NCBI GenBank assembly: GCA_030646715.1
Contig: JAUSLJ010000008.1
Span: forward strand, 124,001-188,000
Direction of reading: 5' to 3'
Length of the DNA stretch: 64,000 nt
Origin: Agitococcus sp.
GTDB taxonomy: Bacteria > Pseudomonadota > Gammaproteobacteria > Pseudomonadales > Moraxellaceae
The number at the start of each line of letters is the position of its first letter. The stretch's first letter is position 1. Below the pieces are notes generated by a model. The model had not been told where the DNA came from and ran no database searches. It worked only from the letters and a program-made list of their open reading frames with translations. The position numbers and the translations under genes were made by a program. Positions 54,929-63,731 of the stretch are shown piece by piece.

Positions 54929-57900
54929 ATGCCCACCGCCTCACCACAACACCCGCTCATTCAATTATTTCAATTTTTAACCGCCTTTGCCGCCAGTCAT
55001 CAGCCACTTCCTCGTCAACTCAATCAACAACCCTTAGCTGACTCCGCACGTTTTTGGGATGAATTGCCGCAAAGCAATGATTATGTGCAAATCACAAATC
55101 ACCCCGAAGATGAGCGCGAATGGTTGTTGCAAGTCTCGTTACCGCCACAACATCCCTGCCCTCAGCCACCTTCTATTATTGAAGATTGGTTAGCGAAAGC
55201 TTGGCAAGATTGGCGTACCGTTGAAGTCAGCTATCATCAACAAAAAAACCATAAGCCTTTTTTAGCCAAAACCGAAATCGAACAATTTAGTGATAACGAA
55301 CAGCGTGTGACGGCATGGCAAACATGGTTATTAGCGCGTGAGCAATGGTGTGAAGTACAACAGCGTTACCAAGCCATTCGTGATTTATTCGCCAAACTAC
55401 AAATGATTTACACCGAACTACAAAAACAAAGTGGCGACCTTGAATTAGTCTTAGCTTGCGCCATGTTGCAAAAAGAACCGACTTACCAACATCCTTTATT
55501 AATCAAACCCGTACAACTGCATTTTGATGGTCTGAAAAATCGTTTTACTCTGGAAGATAGTGAACGTAATACTGAACTCTATTTACCGTTACTGACAGAA
55601 ATCACTGAAAACGCCAATTTAATTAGCCAGACATGGCAAACCCAAATCGAAAGCCTGCATCCTTTAGACGAAGCGGCGCGTGTCCATACTCAAGCGATGC
55701 AAGATTGGTTAAGCAATCAACCCGATTGTGCCGACGTAAAAATTGATTATCGGCCTGTGTTGTTTATTCGTTCGCGCGGCGGCTGGACGGCACAAGTTGC
55801 CACAGACATCGTTAAACAATTAGAAAACCGTCATTTAGGCGATATCCCCTTATATTTACGACGCTTAGCAGGAATCAGCGCGGAACAAACACAGCAAAAT
55901 CAGGCGACCGCGTATACTTCGCCCGAAAATATTTTATTTGCCCTACCCGCCAATCCTGAACAATATCAATTAGCGCAACAGCTAGAAACGCACGATATAG
56001 TTTTGGTGCAAGGGCCACCCGGAACAGGAAAAACACATACTATCGCCAATCTGATTGGTCATTTATTAGCACAAAAGAAACGTATTTTAATTACCAGTCA
56101 CAGCTCCAAAGCCCTACGCGTATTGCGTGAAAAAGTGCCTGAAAACATTCGTAGTTTGTGTGTTAGCGTCTTGGATGATGATAAAAAAAGCAAATTAGAG
56201 TTAGGCGAAGCGGTTGCCGCACTCAGTCAAAAAATGGCGCAAGGCGGACAACTGCAAATAGCGGCTAATCAATTACAACAGCAACGCGCACAACTGCTCA
56301 GCGCACAAAAGCAGCAATTACATGGCCAACAACTGTGTTTACGCTGTGAATACGAGCCAATTATTATCGGTGGCGCAGAAACTCCGCCTAGCGAGGCGGC
56401 AAGAATCGTCAGTGATGGTGTCGGTAAACACGATTGGCTACCCCCGTTATTAGAGCAAGAGCGCGGTAAACTTTGCCCATTATCGCCGACCGAATTACAA
56501 TGGTTATATGCCAGCCAAGCGTTGATTCCTTTCGCTGCCGAACAAGAATTAGCCGCAGGGTTGCCTGCACTCAACGACTTGCCCTCGCCCGATGACTGGC
56601 AACAGACCATCACCTCCTTACAACAGCATCAACAAGCGGCGAATAGTCGTCAACATTGGTTATGGCCACGCTTAGAAACGGTACATATTAGTCGCTTATC
56701 TGATTCATTAACGACGCTGGAAAACTTATCGCTAGAGCTAAAAAACCTACGTCAGCAAGGATTATGGTTAGACCATCTTGTTGAAGCAGGTTTAGACAGT
56801 CCACTGAGCCATGAAGCATGGCTCGACTTTTTCAAACTCATCGAACAAAGCCATCAACAAACGCAACAAGCACAAAGTCTGCTATTAGAATACGCGCCTA
56901 GCCTCAGCCCTGAATTGTGCGCGAATGCTGAAACCTTAACGACACTCAACGAAATTCACACCTATTTAAGTGCGGGTGGAAGTTTTAGTTGGTGGAAAAT
57001 GTTGGTCAATCCTGCATGGAAAACCATTCTTCAAGCCGCACGTTGTAACGATGCCAACGTCAACCAACAAGTGCATATTGAAGCCTTGATTGCTTATGTC
57101 AGCCACCAACAAAGCCAACAACGGTTAATCCGCCGTTGGCAACGACAAATTTTGGTTATCAACGGTGCAGAGTTAAATCCTCAACAACCGAGCAAATCGG
57201 CGATAGACTGGTTACCGCATTTGCAGCAAGCGTTTTTATGGGGACAACAACGTTGGCAATTATTTGTTAGCCAACATATTCAGCCTTTGGGGTTGACGCT
57301 GACACAACTAGAACTACACATCACTCCCGATTTACACGCGCAAACGCCACGTTTAACGCGCACACAACAACTGATTCAGCAAGAGCTAATTCCCGAATGG
57401 CAAGCGCATTTAGCGCGTCATAGTGCCGAACAAGTCGCCACCACCATTCATCACAGTCAACAAAAACTACAACCATTTTTGCCACATCGACCCAGTACCA
57501 GCGTGATTCACACACTGTTACAGGCATTACAACAACAAAACATCACCGCTTATCGTGAGGCGTATCAACAGCTACAATCCTTGCTGAGTTTAAGTAAAGA
57601 CTATCAACAACGGCTTAACTTGCTAAATAAGCTACATCAAGGCGCACAACAATGGGCGCAAGCCTTACGTTTACGGCAACCGCCCCACCATACGCCACTT
57701 TCAACCGATAAAGACATCACGCTGGCATGGCAATGGCGGCAACTACACGACGAATTACACTATCGTCAACAGCTCGATCTAGACCGTATCAGCCGTCAAC
57801 TACAACAAACAACCGATGACTTGCAGCGTGTCACTGCCGAATTGATTAGCCAACAAACATGGGCGCATCAAGTGGTGGCGGCTGAACCGTATCGTCAACA

Positions 57901-59464
57901 TTTAATTGGCTGGCAACAAACACAAACAAAAATTGGCAAAGGCACAGGCAAACAAGCGCAACGCTTTCGGCAACTGGCACAACAGCAACTGAAACAAGCA
58001 CAATATGCCGTGCCTGTGTGGATTATGCCCTTAGCGGAAGTATTTAGAAGTTTTCAGGTGGATAGCCAATTTGATGTGGTGATTGTTGATGAAGCCAGTC
58101 AAGTTGATATCAGCGGCCTACTCGCCACTTATTTAGGCAAAAAAGTGGTGATTGTCGGCGATGATGAACAAGTCAGCCCCGATGCCGTGGGTACAGATTC
58201 AGGCATTGCCCAACGTCTACAACAACAGTATTTACAAGATATTCCTAACGCGCATTTATACGACGGTCAAACCTCGCTTTATGATTTAAGCAAACAAGTC
58301 GCCAAAGGCCAATTATGTTTATTAGAACATTTTCGTTGTGTACCTGCGATTATTGGTTTTAGTAATCAACTCAGTTATCAAGGCCGTATTAAAGCCTTGC
58401 GTGAACCTGCTTCTAGTCAATTACAGGCTCATGTGGTGCCTTATCGCGTACAAGGTGAACGCATTGGTAAAGCAAAAATCAATCATGGCGAAGCAAATGC
58501 GATTGTTAAATTGATTCAAGCGATGTGTAATCACCCTGCTTATATCGGCAAAACCTTGGGTGTCATTTCGTTATTAGGCAATGAACAAGCGACACTCATT
58601 GAACTACAACTACGCGCCGTATTACCGATGTCGGTGATTGAAGAACGTCGTTTATTGTGTGGCAATTCGGCACAGTTTCAAGGTGATGAACGCGATGTCA
58701 TTTTGCTGTCGATGGTTGATAGCAACGAAGGTGATGGTGTCATGCGTTTACAGGGCGATGGCGCACGCGATATGTACAAAAAACGCTACAACGTCGCCGT
58801 CAGTCGTGCCCGTGACCAGTTATGGATAGTGCATTCAGTCAATTATCAAACCGACTTAAAACCCTCCGATTTACGCCGCCAATTATTAGAATATGCCCAC
58901 GAGCAAGCCAACGCGCACAGCAACACCGAAACGCAACAAACAGAATCGGTCTTTGAAGAATTAGTGCTGAAACAATTATTGGCGCACGGATATCAAGTGC
59001 AAACGCAATATCCCGTTGGTTATTACCGTATTGATTTAGTGGTGATGGGTGAAAATAGCCGTTTAGCGGTCGAGTGTGATGGCGACAAATATCACAGTGG
59101 CAGCGAAAAAATTGCTGAAGACCTCGCCCGACAAGCCATATTAGAACGTTTAGGCTGGCAATTTTATCGGATTCGCGGCAGTGTCTTTTTTAGAGAGCCT
59201 GAACAGGCATTAGCAGGTTTATGGCAACGCTTGGCCGATTTAGGCATTCAACCCAAAACGATTGAAAGCTCAGAAACTCCGAGCAATGAAATGCTACATC
59301 TTGAAATTATTTGCTTAGCCGAACAAATGGAAACTGTTATTGAGCCTGAAACTGTAGTTGAAGAAATCGCTTCAACACCAGCAATTGAAGAACTACCTAA
59401 TCATCAATCTATTAATGATATGTTTAGGCAACGGTCGGAGGCTAGACGAAAAGGATTGCTTTAG
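54929..59464 (+). CDS. SF1 (UPF1-like) helicase with C-terminal VSR/MTES_1575-like nuclease domain
   Basis: A 1511-residue protein. Walker A GPPGTGKTHT begins at G362, followed by a long Gln-rich helical insert (about 480-1000). Walker B is VVIVDEASQ (D1054, E1055), then GDDEQVSP, FQGDERDVILLS and the RYNVAVSRARDQLW motif VI. The C-terminal region (about 1340-1460) reads like a PD-(D/E)xK nuclease of the MTES_1575/DUF559 type: D1369 in YRIDLVV and E1382/D1384 in AVECDGDKYHS. I start at 54929 with AGGA 6 bases before it. It stands alone between mrcB and the lipase. An anti-phage or DNA/RNA quality role is inferred; see findings. Confidence 0.85.
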   Translation: MPTASPQHPLIQLFQFLTAFAASHQPLPRQLNQQPLADSARFWDELPQSNDYVQITNHPEDEREWLLQVSLPPQHPCPQPPSIIEDWLAKAWQDWRTVEVSYHQQKNHKPFLAKTEIEQFSDNEQRVTAWQTWLLAREQWCEVQQRYQAIRDLFAKLQMIYTELQKQSGDLELVLACAMLQKEPTYQHPLLIKPVQLHFDGLKNRFTLEDSERNTELYLPLLTEITENANLISQTWQTQIESLHPLDEAARVHTQAMQDWLSNQPDCADVKIDYRPVLFIRSRGGWTAQVATDIVKQLENRHLGDIPLYLRRLAGISAEQTQQNQATAYTSPENILFALPANPEQYQLAQQLETHDIVLVQGPPGTGKTHTIANLIGHLLAQKKRILITSHSSKALRVLREKVPENIRSLCVSVLDDDKKSKLELGEAVAALSQKMAQGGQLQIAANQLQQQRAQLLSAQKQQLHGQQLCLRCEYEPIIIGGAETPPSEAARIVSDGVGKHDWLPPLLEQERGKLCPLSPTELQWLYASQALIPFAAEQELAAGLPALNDLPSPDDWQQTITSLQQHQQAANSRQHWLWPRLETVHISRLSDSLTTLENLSLELKNLRQQGLWLDHLVEAGLDSPLSHEAWLDFFKLIEQSHQQTQQAQSLLLEYAPSLSPELCANAETLTTLNEIHTYLSAGGSFSWWKMLVNPAWKTILQAARCNDANVNQQVHIEALIAYVSHQQSQQRLIRRWQRQILVINGAELNPQQPSKSAIDWLPHLQQAFLWGQQRWQLFVSQHIQPLGLTLTQLELHITPDLHAQTPRLTRTQQLIQQELIPEWQAHLARHSAEQVATTIHHSQQKLQPFLPHRPSTSVIHTLLQALQQQNITAYREAYQQLQSLLSLSKDYQQRLNLLNKLHQGAQQWAQALRLRQPPHHTPLSTDKDITLAWQWRQLHDELHYRQQLDLDRISRQLQQTTDDLQRVTAELISQQTWAHQVVAAEPYRQHLIGWQQTQTKIGKGTGKQAQRFRQLAQQQLKQAQYAVPVWIMPLAEVFRSFQVDSQFDVVIVDEASQVDISGLLATYLGKKVVIVGDDEQVSPDAVGTDSGIAQRLQQQYLQDIPNAHLYDGQTSLYDLSKQVAKGQLCLLEHFRCVPAIIGFSNQLSYQGRIKALREPASSQLQAHVVPYRVQGERIGKAKINHGEANAIVKLIQAMCNHPAYIGKTLGVISLLGNEQATLIELQLRAVLPMSVIEERRLLCGNSAQFQGDERDVILLSMVDSNEGDGVMRLQGDGARDMYKKRYNVAVSRARDQLWIVHSVNYQTDLKPSDLRRQLLEYAHEQANAHSNTETQQTESVFEELVLKQLLAHGYQVQTQYPVGYYRIDLVVMGENSRLAVECDGDKYHSGSEKIAEDLARQAILERLGWQFYRIRGSVFFREPEQALAGLWQRLADLGIQPKTIESSETPSNEMLHLEIICLAEQMETVIEPETVVEEIASTPAIEELPNHQSINDMFRQRSEARRKGLL

Positions 59465-59470
59465 GCAATA

Positions 59471-59501
59471 AAAAACGGCCACCGAAGTGGCCTATTTTTT
59501 T
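59471..59501. terminator. Terminator between the helicase and lipase genes
   Basis: Six-base arms (59477-59482 and 59487-59492) with CGAA loop, seven Ts on the plus side, and an A run (Ts on the minus strand) on the left. Likely serves both convergent genes. Confidence 0.8.
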
Positions 59502-59516
59502 AGCTCAAACAGTCGA

Positions 59517-60509
59517 TTAATACCCTGCTGTTTTTAAACGATTTGCTTGTTGACGATACACCGACACAGGATTGGTTGTAAAAATGCTGACTAAACCAAA
59601 CAACTGATTAACTTCATCCAAATGGTTCATCGCATAGTTATCACGAATCACTTGCCCTAAATGGCTGGCACAACGACCGACTAAACCATCATTCGCTTCG
59701 GGAATCACTAAGCCCGAAGCCGCTAAAGCCACATCAGAAATATCTAAAAGATTGGTTAAATGACCTGTACCGCTCCAAGAGTAATAACGCACACCATTGA
59801 CGTTATAAGCACCTTCGGCACATTTGGTGGTTGGCATGGCTTGTGGGTATTTGGCATTAAACGCGGCAGAGCCTTTAGTGGTTAACGAATCCATACCCGC
59901 TAAGGCATCTTGACGATAACCTTGACCAGAAATCGCATCAATCATTAAAAAGAAACCATTAATCGCACCCGATAATACGGTTGCCGTAACTGGGCCTAAA
60001 CCTGGAACTGTTGTTACACCTTTAATGACATCAGCAACTGGTGAACCTGTTTGTGGACCACCAACACCTGTTACTGAAGAAATCTTGCTAGGAATCGCTG
60101 CGGCCACATAACGAATGGAGTGATTACCATGACTATGGCCAATCAAATTGATTTTGGCCGCACCGCTAATCGCCAGAATATTTTGTGCTTGGGCTAATAA
60201 TTGCTCACCCCGCACTTCTGATGATTGGAAAGAAGCCACCTGCGTGACATACACCGAAGAACCACCAGCCACTAAATCTTTAGGAATGCCATACCAATAA
60301 TCAACAGGCCCTACTTTAGAAAAACCCGCCATGCCATGAGCAAAAACTAAGGGATATTTAGTTTTCGTATAAGTGGAACTGACACTAACACTCCCTGTTG
60401 CCTTACATCCACCAGCTACAGAGCATAAGTTATAAGAAGCTGCTTGAGCTGTTACAGCAGTTGCTAATAAAGATAGGGTTAATGCAGTTGTGGAAAATAC
60501 GTTATTCAT
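59517..60509 (-). CDS. Secreted triacylglycerol lipase, family I.1
   Basis: A 330-residue extracellular lipase. Signal peptide to about residue 24 (NNVFSTTALTLSLLATAVTAQA). Oxyanion loop LVFAHGMAGF; the triad by analogy to Pseudomonas LipA is S126 (GHSHG), D274 (NDGLVG) and H296 (MNHLD), with D298 as a calcium ligand and C230/C280 as a disulfide. The C-terminal HLDEVNQLFGL and YRQQANRLK match family I.1 closely. AGGA lies 8 bases before the ATG at 60509. Family I.1 enzymes normally need a foldase (lif), whose gene is not adjacent here. Confidence 0.93.
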   Translation of the reverse strand: MNNVFSTTALTLSLLATAVTAQAASYNLCSVAGGCKATGSVSVSSTYTKTKYPLVFAHGMAGFSKVGPVDYWYGIPKDLVAGGSSVYVTQVASFQSSEVRGEQLLAQAQNILAISGAAKINLIGHSHGNHSIRYVAAAIPSKISSVTGVGGPQTGSPVADVIKGVTTVPGLGPVTATVLSGAINGFFLMIDAISGQGYRQDALAGMDSLTTKGSAAFNAKYPQAMPTTKCAEGAYNVNGVRYYSWSGTGHLTNLLDISDVALAASGLVIPEANDGLVGRCASHLGQVIRDNYAMNHLDEVNQLFGLVSIFTTNPVSVYRQQANRLKTAGY

Positions 60510-60682
60510 GGATGTCATCCTGATTTATTGTTGGCTAATTGTTGTTTTTGGTAGCAGTCTTTGTTTGTAACTGCCTATGGGAGCGGATGCTAATCGCAGT
60601 GAAATTACGATGCAATGGCTAATAATCATCAAGACATGACGTGAATTGACAATGGAATTTAAAAAAGACTTGTATTTCAATC

Positions 60683-60712
60683 AATTAAATTAACTAATGC
60701 GTTAATTTAATT
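60683..60712. promoter_or_regulatory. 30-base AT-rich palindrome between lipase and TetR genes
   Basis: Perfect 12-base arms (60683-60694 and 60701-60712) around a 6-base centre, 133 bases before the TetR gene and 174 before the lipase. It is a plausible operator for the TetR protein or a site for another regulator, since no T run follows. The remaining 300-base intergenic sequence shows nothing else I can support. Confidence 0.5.
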
Positions 60713-60844
60713 ATCGATAATATTTACATTTGGTAACATATTGGTGACAGACGGTATTTTTTGACTTACTAAATCTATTGCCAAGTACGGTAACTTATCA
60801 ACTTTACTATTTTTAGAATATTAGATCGATTTAAGGTACCAAAC

Positions 60845-61504
60845 ATGACGCAAGTAAGTTCGGAAACCGCTTTACGAAGTCGGGGACGACCACCCAAAAG
60901 CAAAGCGGATGAAGAAACCATGAAAGCCAATATCGTGACGGCGACGATACGGGCATTTGCTGAACACGGTTATCACAACATGACGGTTGATCATGTCTTA
61001 GCTAACGCCAACATATCTCGCCCTACTTTTTATAAGTATTTTCGCCAGTTAGAAGAACCACTCTCTATCGCCGCACATCGCATACACATTGGTTTGATTG
61101 AGCGGATTAAAACGGCTCTGCAAGCCGATGGTGATGCTATTTTAAATGCCGCAGCGGCATTTGATGCCTATGTTGATTGGGGCAAAAGCTTAGGTGAAGT
61201 TTTACGGCCTTTGTATGCCGAGTTTTATCAAACGACATCGCCGATTTCCGTTTTTCGCTTAAAAACGATAGATGCTATTCAGAAGCTAATTATTGAAACT
61301 GTGGTTAAATCTGGCCGACCTAAACCTACCCCACTTATCATTGGTCTATATACCACTGGTGTAGAATTTATCGCTTTTCAATATCTTTTACACAGCGACT
61401 TAAGTGAAGACGCTTACGCTGAAACGCGTTTGACGATGTTCCGTTTATTGTTAGCGACACTGGGAACAAATCAAGACTATCAATTAGTTATGGGTTTATC
61501 TTAA
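60845..61504 (+). CDS. TetR/AcrR family regulator divergent from the lipase
   Basis: A 219-residue regulator. The N-terminal part is basic (RSRGRPPKSKADEE); the TetR HTH covers about 25-75 (IVTATIRAFAEHGYHNMTVDHVLANANISRPTFYKYF). The ligand-binding domain is divergent and unidentified. AAGG lies about 8 bases before the ATG. It is divergent from the lipase across a 335-base gap with a long palindrome, so it may control the lipase and itself. Confidence 0.85.
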   Translation: MTQVSSETALRSRGRPPKSKADEETMKANIVTATIRAFAEHGYHNMTVDHVLANANISRPTFYKYFRQLEEPLSIAAHRIHIGLIERIKTALQADGDAILNAAAAFDAYVDWGKSLGEVLRPLYAEFYQTTSPISVFRLKTIDAIQKLIIETVVKSGRPKPTPLIIGLYTTGVEFIAFQYLLHSDLSEDAYAETRLTMFRLLLATLGTNQDYQLVMGLS

Positions 61505-61535
61505 AGTAATATATCATTTTATATGAATATGAATT

Positions 61536-61557
61536 GGGGTAAATGATTATTTACCCC
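61536..61557. repeat. Short palindromic repeat / terminator between TetR and DUF4442 genes
   Basis: Nine-base perfect arms (61536-61544 and 61549-61557) around GATT, then CCCCTACAGG. It is one of the family also seen at 7388 and 27251, and lies between convergent genes. Confidence 0.6.
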
Positions 61558-61587
61558 TACAGGTTCATCTACTTCTTTAGGGCAAAT

Positions 61588-62028
61588 TTATGCGGCTTTG
61601 ATATTCATCGTAATGCGAGCGCTAAATACTTTGATATTGTTGGTATCAAATATTTCTACAGGCACAATCACATCACCCGCACCACTCCAATCTAACTGAC
61701 TACCATCAGCAACGGCACGTAAATCCGTTTTCGCTTTTGCTAAATACTCCACCGACATCGCTTTAGGAATCCACCGATAGCCCGCAGGAATAGAAGCATC
61801 AGTCATTGTTCCTGCTACCAATTCAGCCGCATTACACATGGCAATCGCATGGACAGTACCTAAATGATTCGTAATTTCACGACGAAACTTGACTGACGCC
61901 TCGCAATAACTCGGTCTTAGCGTCGTAAACTCAGGTGTAATCGTGCTGAAAAAAGGCGCGACCTGACAAACCATTTGACTAAATTGGTCATTACCGACGT
62001 TATTGTACAAGGCTAAGAGTTGACTCAT
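61588..62028 (-). CDS. DUF4442 hotdog-fold protein (thioesterase-like)
   Basis: A 146-residue protein with a single hotdog domain: FTTLRPSYCEASVKFRREITNHLGTVHAIAMCNAAELVAG carries the HLGTVHA and N-x-A-E-L pattern of DUF4442/YiiD-C. It likely acts on or binds an acyl-thioester. It is divergent from a TetR gene over 98 bases that contain tandem operator-like repeats, as expected for a fatty-acid or acyl-CoA-responsive regulator. The substrate is unknown. Confidence 0.8.
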   Translation of the reverse strand: MSQLLALYNNVGNDQFSQMVCQVAPFFSTITPEFTTLRPSYCEASVKFRREITNHLGTVHAIAMCNAAELVAGTMTDASIPAGYRWIPKAMSVEYLAKAKTDLRAVADGSQLDWSGAGDVIVPVEIFDTNNIKVFSARITMNIKAA

Positions 62029-62088
62029 GATGATATGCTTCCAAAAATAGAACCTAGCAATAGTGCTGGATTAACGACAACCAACACA

Positions 62089-62127
62089 CTAGAATATTAC
62101 TCTAGAACATTATTCTGGAATTAACAA
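62089..62127. promoter_or_regulatory. Three 13-base tandem repeats, probable TetR operator
   Basis: CTAGAA, CTAGAA and CTGGAA begin at 62089, 62102 and 62115, exactly 13 bases apart; the first two 13-mers differ at only two positions. TCTAGAA and TTCTGGA also face each other across 5 bases. They end next to the TetR start codon, fitting autoregulation and control of the divergent hotdog gene. Confidence 0.55.
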
Positions 62128-62714
62128 TGGCACTTGCTGAAAAAAATCAACGAAGAAGAGAAATACTCGAAGCAGCACTACTTTGTTTTAGTGAGTCAGG
62201 TATAGAAAGTACAACGATTGAGATGATTAAAACGCAATCAGGCGCAAGTGTTGGCAGCATTTACCATCACTTTAGTAATAAAGAAGGTGTTGCAACGGCA
62301 CTGTATATTGCCGCTTTAGAAGATCATGCCAATCAACAGTTTGCCCTGTTAGAACAAGCCAACTCCACCGAGAGCACTATTAAAGCGTTAGTTTATGCCT
62401 ATTTAGATTGGGTCACTGCTAACCCAGAACTTGCTCTTTTTGTTCAGCAAGCACGCGGCTATGTCTTAAATAGCGCACATGCTGACCTACTCATTAGCCG
62501 TAATCGCGAACGATTTGCACAATTGTTATCTTATTTGAATCGTTATAGTGAAGATGGCTCATTGCGGATCTTCCCTAAAGAGCTATATACGGCATTAGTA
62601 TTAGGCGCGACCAAAGACTATTGTCGTAATTGGCTATCGGGCAGAATCAAAACGCCGCCCGCTGATTATCGTGACATATTGGCTGAAGCTGCTTGGCGAA
62701 CAGTGTCTGTTTAA
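62127..62714 (+). CDS. TetR/AcrR family regulator
   Basis: A 195-residue regulator with an N-terminal TetR HTH (about 10-56: RREILEAALLCFSESGIESTTIEMIKTQSGASVGSIYHHF) and a C-terminal ligand domain. GGAA lies 6 bases before the ATG, overlapping the operator-like repeats. It is divergent from the hotdog-fold gene and convergent with an SDR, whose stop is only 2 bases away. A fatty-acyl-type inducer would fit the neighbourhood but is not shown. Confidence 0.88.
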   Translation: MALAEKNQRRREILEAALLCFSESGIESTTIEMIKTQSGASVGSIYHHFSNKEGVATALYIAALEDHANQQFALLEQANSTESTIKALVYAYLDWVTANPELALFVQQARGYVLNSAHADLLISRNRERFAQLLSYLNRYSEDGSLRIFPKELYTALVLGATKDYCRNWLSGRIKTPPADYRDILAEAAWRTVSV

Positions 62715-62716
62715 GC

Positions 62717-63511
62717 TCAAACCACTTTCACCCGTCGCATTAACCAATGACGTAAATCGGGTGACAGTCGGTCAACATAAACCGCTAATTTTTCTTTTAC
62801 CCCACCAATGACAATATGGTCTTGGCCTTTTGCCAATGCTTTGACGGTTTGTTTGGCGAACTCTTCAGCTGACATCCCTGCATCTTGAGCATCGTCCATT
62901 TTATTTTGTGTAGTACCATCACCTACTAATGCTGAAAGTGAAATTGCCGTTTTGACAAAACCGGGATAAACCACACTGACACGCACACCACTATCATGAA
63001 TTTCAGCACGCATTGAATCATAAAACGCACGTAAGGCATGTTTAGCTGCTGCATAGCTAGAACGATAGGGAGTAGCGACTAAACCCGCAATACTCGACAC
63101 CGCCACCAAGCGACCGCTATTACGCGCCAACATATAGGGCAATAGTGTTTTCGTCAGCGCAACAGGGCCAAAATAATCAACTTCCATTAATGCTCTATCA
63201 ACACTTAATATCGTGTCTTTCACTAGAGCACGTTGGCTAACACCCGCGTTATTGATGAGCATATCTACTGCGCCAAAATGACTCTCGACCTGTAAGACTA
63301 ACTCGGCAAAACGGCTGCTATCGGTCATATCCATAGGCAACACTAAATGCTGCGACGGATTCTTACATTTGGCTTTGACCTGTTCTAAAAAATCCGCACG
63401 GCGTGCTGACAACACTAAACGCGCCCCTTGCTGAGCAAACTCATAGGCCAATGCTTCGCCAATACCACTGGAAGCACCTGTAATCCAAATCACTTTGTTG
63501 TTAAAGCACAT
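62717..63511 (-). CDS. SDR family NAD(P)-dependent oxidoreductase
   Basis: A 264-residue classical short-chain dehydrogenase. TGASSGIG (11-18) binds NAD(P), NNAG is at 87-90, S139 and S140 lie in the serine region, and the Y153/K157 pair is in SSYAAAKHAL. The C-terminal extension is typical of the DHRS7-like subgroup. I start at the ATG at 63511; a GTG just upstream is an alternative. The substrate is unknown. Confidence 0.87.
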   Translation of the reverse strand: MCFNNKVIWITGASSGIGEALAYEFAQQGARLVLSARRADFLEQVKAKCKNPSQHLVLPMDMTDSSRFAELVLQVESHFGAVDMLINNAGVSQRALVKDTILSVDRALMEVDYFGPVALTKTLLPYMLARNSGRLVAVSSIAGLVATPYRSSYAAAKHALRAFYDSMRAEIHDSGVRVSVVYPGFVKTAISLSALVGDGTTQNKMDDAQDAGMSAEEFAKQTVKALAKGQDHIVIGGVKEKLAVYVDRLSPDLRHWLMRRVKVV

Positions 63512-63731
63512 CACAAATTCTCAATAAATATTTAGCTATTTGCCCGTAAGCGTGACTTAATCCCTGCACTAATATCTTCCGCAGTCTACAATTTTCTATA
63601 CTAAACTCATGTTCGTTGTTGACAGCGGCTACTTCACTTATAGATTTCAAAATGACGTTCAGTGAGTGCATCTTAAGAAGACTTTAATACCTTAGTCTCA
63701 TTAAAATACCTTGACTGACTAAGGACAAGTC

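Noticed and set aside
56200-58000. Gln-rich region of the helicase as a tandem repeat or a coding artefact
   Set aside because: The Gln-rich helices are irregular and stay in frame with the helicase motifs on both sides; it is an insert, not a repeat array.
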